Source: Alphaproteobacteria bacterium (lineage in GTDB: Bacteria; Pseudomonadota; Alphaproteobacteria; ATCC43930; CGMCC-115725). Taken from it: 10,658 nt of DNA. This document shows, in pieces, positions 7,118 through 10,658 of the stretch; position 1 is the first letter of the stretch; each line of letters starts with the position of its first letter. The stretch covers positions 1 to 10,658 of the forward strand of contig JAFAHP010000299.1 of the NCBI GenBank assembly GCA_019237175.1, written 5' to 3'. Made by a program: the position numbers and the translations under genes. The notes beneath the pieces were generated by a model. That model saw nothing but the letters and a program-made list of their open reading frames with translations. It did no database searches and was not told where the DNA came from.

Positions 7118-8038
7118 TCAGCAGAGGCCGCATTGCGCCGCCCAGGCGCGGACCGAGCGGCGATAGCCTGCGGCTATCGGCAAGGCGTCGAGTTCGGCGA
7201 GAGCGAACATTCCGATGCGTTGGTGCTCGGCACTGACGCGCATCGCGGCCCGGTCGGTGCGCCGCACGCCATAGGTCACGATCAACACCTCGCGTCCCGG
7301 CAGCGCTTCGTACACCCAGCTGTCGAGGATCGTCTCGACCGCCACACCGGTGCCGAGTTCCTCTGCGACCTCGCGGGTCAAGCAGCGTGTCGGCTCTTCC
7401 CCGGGCTCCAGCCGTCCGCCTGGCAGTTCCCATTGGTTGCGCTCGTTTTCGAGCAAGACCACCCGATCCGCCTCGAAAAGTACCGCTTTGACCGATACTG
7501 GAAAGAGTTTTACGTAATTTCCGGCGCCGTCCGGTCTCAGCGGTTTCCAAAAGAAATGGCGCCGATGGTGTGGCGGGTAATCGAGCGCGCCGTAGAGACG
7601 ATACCCAAAGCGCGGATAAAACGCCGGTCCCTGAAAAGAAAACGTGTCGAGCATGGCCGAGTGACATCCGAGCTCAATTGCCCGACGCTCGGCCAGAGCC
7701 AGCAGATGGCTGCCGATGCCGCGGCGCCGGAGGTCGGTGTGCACCCAGAGATCGGCGACAAACAACCAACGGGCGTAAGTCGAGCCGACCAGCCCGGCCA
7801 CGATCTCGCCGGTCGCGTTTCGGACGAACAACCCCAGCCGGGCGTAACCGGTGTCGCCGAGAAACTCGCGGTTGTACGAGTCGAGAGCCATGCCAACCGC
7901 ATTGATGTCGGCAACCGAAGGCTGGTCCTCGATGCTGAGCTGCAATCCCGGGGGCAATTCCACCGCTCTGTCTCCGTTACCATCGCTGCCGTGCCGGCGC
8001 GGCTTATAGCACGCTCGCGGATCTCCACACCTGCTCAT
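7118..8038 (-). CDS. GNAT acetyltransferase - NUDIX hydrolase fusion protein
   Basis: This appears to be a bifunctional protein of 306 residues. The N-terminal half (about 28-168) is a GNAT acetyltransferase fold, with acetyl-CoA-binding motif A around L-W-V-H-T-D-L-R-R-R-G-I-G-S (97-110, R104-x-x-G107-x-G109) and a typical late F-Y-P-R-F-G-Y segment. The C-terminal half (about 176-300) is a NUDIX domain. Its box runs G208-x5-E214-x7-R222-E223-x-x-E226-E227-x-G229, so all metal-binding glutamates are intact. NUDIX enzymes hydrolyse nucleoside diphosphates linked to another group; the substrate here is unknown, as is the acyl acceptor. Two starts compete: ATG at 8038 with GAGGA 5 bases upstream, and GTG at 7963 with ACGGAGA about 7 bases upstream. 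The extra 25 residues look unconserved and lie before the fold, so the GTG may be the real one. mazG follows after 21 bp. Confidence 0.85.
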   Translation of the reverse strand: MSRCGDPRACYKPRRHGSDGNGDRAVELPPGLQLSIEDQPSVADINAVGMALDSYNREFLGDTGYARLGLFVRNATGEIVAGLVGSTYARWLFVADLWVHTDLRRRGIGSHLLALAERRAIELGCHSAMLDTFSFQGPAFYPRFGYRLYGALDYPPHHRRHFFWKPLRPDGAGNYVKLFPVSVKAVLFEADRVVLLENERNQWELPGGRLEPGEEPTRCLTREVAEELGTGVAVETILDSWVYEALPGREVLIVTYGVRRTDRAAMRVSAEHQRIGMFALAELDALPIAAGYRRSVRAWAAQCGLC

Positions 8039-8221
8039 CCGGATCCTCGGCGCCGATGATCACCGAACGGCCGGGCCATCATATTTGCCGTGTCTCCACG
8101 ACAAGCCCCCTGGTGGCGCGTTTGGCACGAAACACTACAGTCGTGTCGCCGACCACAATCGCATTGCGCTCGACGCGTTATCAGGCTTCCGTACAGGCGA
8201 GTTGACGCGTTCTGGTGTCCA
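8039..8221. other. Divergent intergenic region between the GNAT-NUDIX and PCMT-like genes
   Basis: These 183 bases must hold promoters for both directions. The PCMT-like frame stays open back to a GTG at 8090, but that extension reads as W/R/C-rich noise. An 8-bp direct repeat, GACGCGTT, occurs at 8172-8179 and 8204-8211, 32 bp apart (about three helical turns), just before the PCMT-like start. A candidate - strand promoter is listed separately. Confidence 0.45.
8078..8104 (-). promoter_or_regulatory. Weak candidate promoter for the GNAT-NUDIX-mazG operon
   Basis: On the - strand, TATGAT (8083 to 8078) matches TATAAT at 5 of 6 bases. A TTGTCG (8104 to 8099) lies 15 bp upstream, 4 of 6 against TTGACA and shorter than the usual 17-bp spacer. 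It would place the transcript start about 30 bases before the ATG at 8038. This is a weak visual match. Confidence 0.2.
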
Positions 8222-9082
8222 ATGGAAGAAGCCGAGCTCGATATCGTCCGTCGAGCCTATGCGAAACAGGTGCTGGCGGCCGCGGGAGTGGATGATCCGC
8301 GGGTCGAAGCCGCATTTGCGGCGATCCGGCGCGAGGATTTTCTTGGATCAGGACCTTGGGAAATTCTGCGCTGGCGCGGCCGTGGCCGGCGCTATGCGAC
8401 AACACCGAGCGCCGACCCGGTTTATGTCTACATCGACGATGTGATCGGTATTCTGCCTGAGCGCAGCCTTAACAACGGCCAGCCGTCATTACATGCAGCG
8501 CTAATCGCTAGCGCCGCGCCGCACCCGGGCGAGCACATCGTCCATATCGGCACCGGCACCGGTTACTACACGGCAATCTTCGCCGAGCTTGTCGGCGCCG
8601 CCGGGATGGTGACTGGCGTAGAACTCGATTCGGCGTTGGCGGCGCGCGCCGCTGCGAACCTGGCACAATGGCACGGTGTCGGCGTCGTGAACGGCGACGG
8701 CACCGCAGTCGCCTTTGCGCCGGCGGACGTCATCTATGTCAACGCCGGCGCCACCCGGCCTGCCGACATCTGGCTCGACCGCCTCAACGCAGGTGGTCGT
8801 TTGATTTTGCCGCTGACCGCGGCCGGTTTTCCGCAGGGCGATGCCAGTCGCGGCGCCGTGTTTCTGATCGAGCGGCGAGATGCCGATTTCCTGGCACGGC
8901 GCGTCTCCGGAGTAGCGATTTTCCCGTGTGAGGGTGCGCGCGACGAAGTCTCCGAAGCCGCCTTGGCAAAAGCCTTCGAGGTGGGCGGGGCCGAACGCGT
9001 GACGCGGCTCTATCGCCGCGGGGATTTGCCGGAAGAACAGTGCTGGGTGCGCGCTCCGGGCTGGTGCCTTGCATATCGCTGA
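8222..9082 (+). CDS. PCMT-family (protein-L-isoaspartate O-methyltransferase-like) methyltransferase
   Basis: This is a predicted cytosolic SAM-dependent methyltransferase of 286 residues, longer than the roughly 210 of E. coli Pcm. An N-terminal region with R-R-E-D-F-L resembles the PCMT N-terminus. The SAM-binding loop is V-H-I-G-T-G-T-G-Y (107-115), followed by G-V-E-L-D at the end of strand 2 and V-I-Y-V-N-A-G-A near strand 4. In true isoaspartate methyltransferases the segment before the SAM loop reads G-Q-T-I-S-x-P and contacts the isoaspartyl substrate. Here it is S-L-N-N-G-Q-P-S-L-H, so the usual substrate motif is absent and repair of isoaspartate should not be assumed. The ATG at 8222 was chosen because a conserved-looking N-terminus (E-E-A-E-L-D-I-V-R-R-A-Y) begins there. 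Its ribosome binding site is weak. The gene is divergent from GNAT-NUDIX. Confidence 0.8.
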   Translation: MEEAELDIVRRAYAKQVLAAAGVDDPRVEAAFAAIRREDFLGSGPWEILRWRGRGRRYATTPSADPVYVYIDDVIGILPERSLNNGQPSLHAALIASAAPHPGEHIVHIGTGTGYYTAIFAELVGAAGMVTGVELDSALAARAAANLAQWHGVGVVNGDGTAVAFAPADVIYVNAGATRPADIWLDRLNAGGRLILPLTAAGFPQGDASRGAVFLIERRDADFLARRVSGVAIFPCEGARDEVSEAALAKAFEVGGAERVTRLYRRGDLPEEQCWVRAPGWCLAYR

Positions 9083-9129
9083 ACCCGGTACGGCTACGCA
9101 GAGGCCGCGGCAGGTCGGTGAAGATATCG

Positions 9130-9145
9130 CATAATATATATTATG
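9130..9145. repeat. Perfect 16-bp AT-rich palindrome between convergent genes
   Basis: CATAATATATATTATG is its own reverse complement over all 16 bases, and 14 of them are A or T in an otherwise GC-rich window. It lies in the 89-bp gap between the ends of the PCMT-like gene and the MBL-fold gene. Because the genes converge it is not placed like a promoter. It could be a protein-binding site, a weak hairpin contributing to termination, or a breathing site. No T-run hairpin of standard terminator form is seen nearby. Confidence 0.7.
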
Positions 9146-9171
9146 GAAAATCAGCTATCCGTCGCTTCTCG

Positions 9172-9945
9172 CTATCGGTCTGGTAATTCGATGACGAGCC
9201 CGTCTCGCCCCGGCTCGACGCCTTCGGGCAATTCGGCGGCGAGCGCGCGATAGTCAAGAGTGTGGTCCATGTGGGTCAAGACGGCCCGCCGCGGCCGCAC
9301 GCGCTCGATCCAGCCAAGGCTTTTGGCGAGATGGCTGTGGGTGGGGTGCGGCGCGCGGCGCATGCAATCCACAATCCACAATTCGATGCCGGCGATTGCG
9401 GCAAAGGCCGCTTCGTCGAGTTCGGTAACATCGGTCGAATAGGCCATAGCGCCAATCCGAAACCCCAGGGTCGTGCTGAAGCCGTGGTTCTGAGAGAATG
9501 GCACGACCGCCACCCCGCGTACCGCGAACGGGCCCAGGATTTCATGGGCCTCAAGCGTCGGCCTGTAGAAATGGCCGGGCTCGTCCGGCGGCTCTAGTGC
9601 ATAGCCAAAGCGGCGGCGGATTTCGCCTAGCGTCCTGGCATCGGCCCATAGCGGGATCGCAGCCTTCATCAGCCGGTTCAGTTGGCGGATATCGTCGATG
9701 CCGTGCAGATGATCGGCATGGGCATGCGTCATCAGCACCGCGTCGAGCCGCCTCAAGCGCGCGTCGATCAACTGCTCGCGCAGATCGGGTGATGTATCGA
9801 TCAGAATGGCGACGTCGCTCGTCTCGACCAGCAACGACACCCGACGGCGGCGGTTGCGCGGATCGGACGGATCACATGCACCCCAATTTGGCCCGATCGC
9901 CGGCACCCCAGTCGACGCCCCGCAACCGAGGATGGTCACCCTCAT
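9172..9945 (-). CDS. MBL-fold metallo-hydrolase, PhnP-like
   Basis: This is a predicted cytosolic metal-dependent hydrolase of the metallo-beta-lactamase superfamily, 257 residues long. It begins M-R-V-T-I-L-G-C-G-A-S-T-G-V-P with W-G-A-C-D-P soon after, like PhnP and related phosphodiesterases. The metal motif T-H-A-H-A-D-H lies at 73-79. Further likely ligands are the H of Q-N-H-G, the D of Y-S-T-D-V and the H of L-T-H-M-D-H near the C-terminus. PhnP cleaves a cyclic ribose phosphate in phosphonate use, but no phn genes are nearby. The recurring neighbour in alphaproteobacteria is tatD, so the real substrate is unknown. Its ATG overlaps the tatD stop as ATGA, which strongly suggests translational coupling and a shared transcript starting right of the window. 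Confidence 0.88.
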   Translation of the reverse strand: MRVTILGCGASTGVPAIGPNWGACDPSDPRNRRRRVSLLVETSDVAILIDTSPDLREQLIDARLRRLDAVLMTHAHADHLHGIDDIRQLNRLMKAAIPLWADARTLGEIRRRFGYALEPPDEPGHFYRPTLEAHEILGPFAVRGVAVVPFSQNHGFSTTLGFRIGAMAYSTDVTELDEAAFAAIAGIELWIVDCMRRAPHPTHSHLAKSLGWIERVRPRRAVLTHMDHTLDYRALAAELPEGVEPGRDGLVIELPDR

Positions 9946-10658
9946 CGGGCGGGCGCTAAGCCGGCCGGCGGCCTCGCTTTGGCAAACAGCCGAAAGAAAT
10001 TGGCGGTCGTCGCGGCCGCCAACGCTTCCGGCGCAACCCCTTTGAGCGTTGCAACCGCGGCTGCCGTCGCCTTGACAAAAGCCGGCTCATTGCGTTTGCC
10101 GCGATACGGCACGGGCGCCAGATAGGGGCTGTCGGTTTCAACCAGCAACCGGTCGATCGGCAGATCCCGCACGATCGCGCGCAGTTGGTCGGCGTTCTTG
10201 AATGTCACGATACCCGATATCGAAACGTAAAACCCGATCCCCAGCGCCGCTTCGGCCAAACCACGACCGCTCGAAAAACAGTGCAGCACGCCGGGCGGCG
10301 GCTGTTCTTCGAGGAGGATGCGGGCGATGTCGTCATCGGCCTCACGGGCATGGATGATCAGCGGCAAGCCGGTGGCGCGCGATGCCGCGATGTGAGCGCG
10401 AAAGACGCGTTCCTGGGCCTCGCGGGGGCTATGATCATAGTGGTAATCGAGCCCGGTCTCACCGATTCCGACGACCTTGGGATGTGCGGCTAGTGCCGCT
10501 AGCCGCTCGGGCATCAGGTCTGAGTGATCGGAGGCTTCGTGCGGGTGCGCTCCAACCGAACACCAGATGTTCTCGTCAGCCCCGGCGATCACGAGCACGC
10601 CCTCGAACTCGTCGAGCCGAGTCCCGATCGTCAGCATCGTGCCGACGCCGGCGGCGTG
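9942..10658 (-). CDS. tatD: TatD-family metal-dependent DNase (5' end outside window)
   Basis: This is a TatD-type metal-dependent hydrolase, a TIM-barrel family with DNase activity. The visible part is 238 residues. The ATG at 10637 is not the true start: the frame stays open to the window edge (H-A-A-G-V-G-T before it), and the N-terminal H-x-H-x-D metal motif found in the family is missing, so the gene starts beyond 10658. Numbering from 10637, the visible motifs are S-V-G-A-H-P-H-E (27-34), G-I-G-E-T-G-L-D-Y (57-65, with metal ligand E60), I-I-H-A-R-E (H96), V-L-H-C-F-S (H119), and V-E-T-D-S-P-Y-L (D169) followed by Y-R-G-K-R-N-E-P. All metal ligands in the visible part are present. In relatives metG and holB-type genes often lie upstream. 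The stop overlaps the MBL-fold gene's start by ATGA. Confidence 0.93.
   Translation of the reverse strand, partial: HAAGVGTMLTIGTRLDEFEGVLVIAGADENIWCSVGAHPHEASDHSDLMPERLAALAAHPKVVGIGETGLDYHYDHSPREAQERVFRAHIAASRATGLPLIIHAREADDDIARILLEEQPPPGVLHCFSSGRGLAEAALGIGFYVSISGIVTFKNADQLRAIVRDLPIDRLLVETDSPYLAPVPYRGKRNEPAFVKATAAAVATLKGVAPEALAAATTANFFRLFAKARPPAGLAPAR

Noticed and set aside
6740..8059. 439-codon open frame on the + strand antisense to mazG and the GNAT-NUDIX gene
   Set aside because: It mirrors two genes with clear domain motifs, is rich in R, H, Q and A as expected of GC-driven shadow frames, and shows no recognisable family.
8122..8137. TTGGCACG, a perfect -24 half of a sigma-54 promoter
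   Set aside because: The required -12 element is absent: ACTA stands where TTGC should be.
8090..8221. 44-codon N-terminal extension of the PCMT-like gene from GTG 8090
   Set aside because: The extension is rich in W, C and R, has no ribosome binding site that I can see, and family-like sequence begins at M 8222.
9143..9253. 36-codon + strand ORF starting inside the AT palindrome
   Set aside because: Most of it is antisense to the C-terminus of the MBL-fold gene, it has no ribosome binding site and no recognisable content.
1..10658. CRISPR array, tRNA, rRNA, insertion sequence, integrase or phage/defence genes
   Set aside because: Read through on both strands; no regularly spaced repeats, no cloverleaf or rRNA-like sequence, and no transposase, recombinase or known defence domain among the frames.

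Overview
The window looks like a piece of ordinary chromosome from a GC-rich alphaproteobacterium, most likely Rhodospirillales-like. The evidence is the gene order ntrY-ntrX-...-hfq-hflX, the GC-rich codon use, the form of NtrX, and an intergenic palindrome of the kind read as 'PLPPPRPREGEG' in many alphaproteobacterial genomes. I see no rRNA, tRNA, insertion sequence, integrase, CRISPR array or phage gene.

Left half, all on the + strand: a few codons of an upstream gene (probably ntrC), then the membrane sensor kinase ntrY and its regulator ntrX (11-bp overlap). A HAD-family phosphatase follows, sitting where a potassium-uptake gene (trkA) is found in several relatives. Next come hfq, the RNA chaperone, and hflX, a ribosome-associated GTPase. 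The 110-bp hfq leader holds a sequence resembling a sigma-54 (-24/-12) promoter, suggestive beside a nitrogen two-component system. hflX has no canonical start codon near its best ribosome binding sites.

Middle, - strand and convergent with hflX: a probable two-gene operon of a GNAT-NUDIX fusion protein and mazG, 21 bp apart. Both the NUDIX domain and MazG belong to families that hydrolyse nucleoside polyphosphates, so a nucleotide-housekeeping role is plausible. The mazG C-terminus runs through a GC-rich palindrome, adding about 35 residues beyond the conserved domain.

Right part: a divergent, diverged member of the protein-isoaspartate methyltransferase (PCMT) family on the + strand. After an 89-bp gap holding a perfect 16-bp AT-rich palindrome come a PhnP-like metallo-beta-lactamase-fold hydrolase and the tatD nuclease on the - strand. 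These two overlap by ATGA, and tatD runs off the right edge.

Most of the window is conserved core genome. I found no convincing new multi-gene system. The points most worth following are the sigma-54-like site before hfq, the GNAT-NUDIX/MazG pair, the hflX start, the repeat-derived MazG tail and the AT-rich palindrome.
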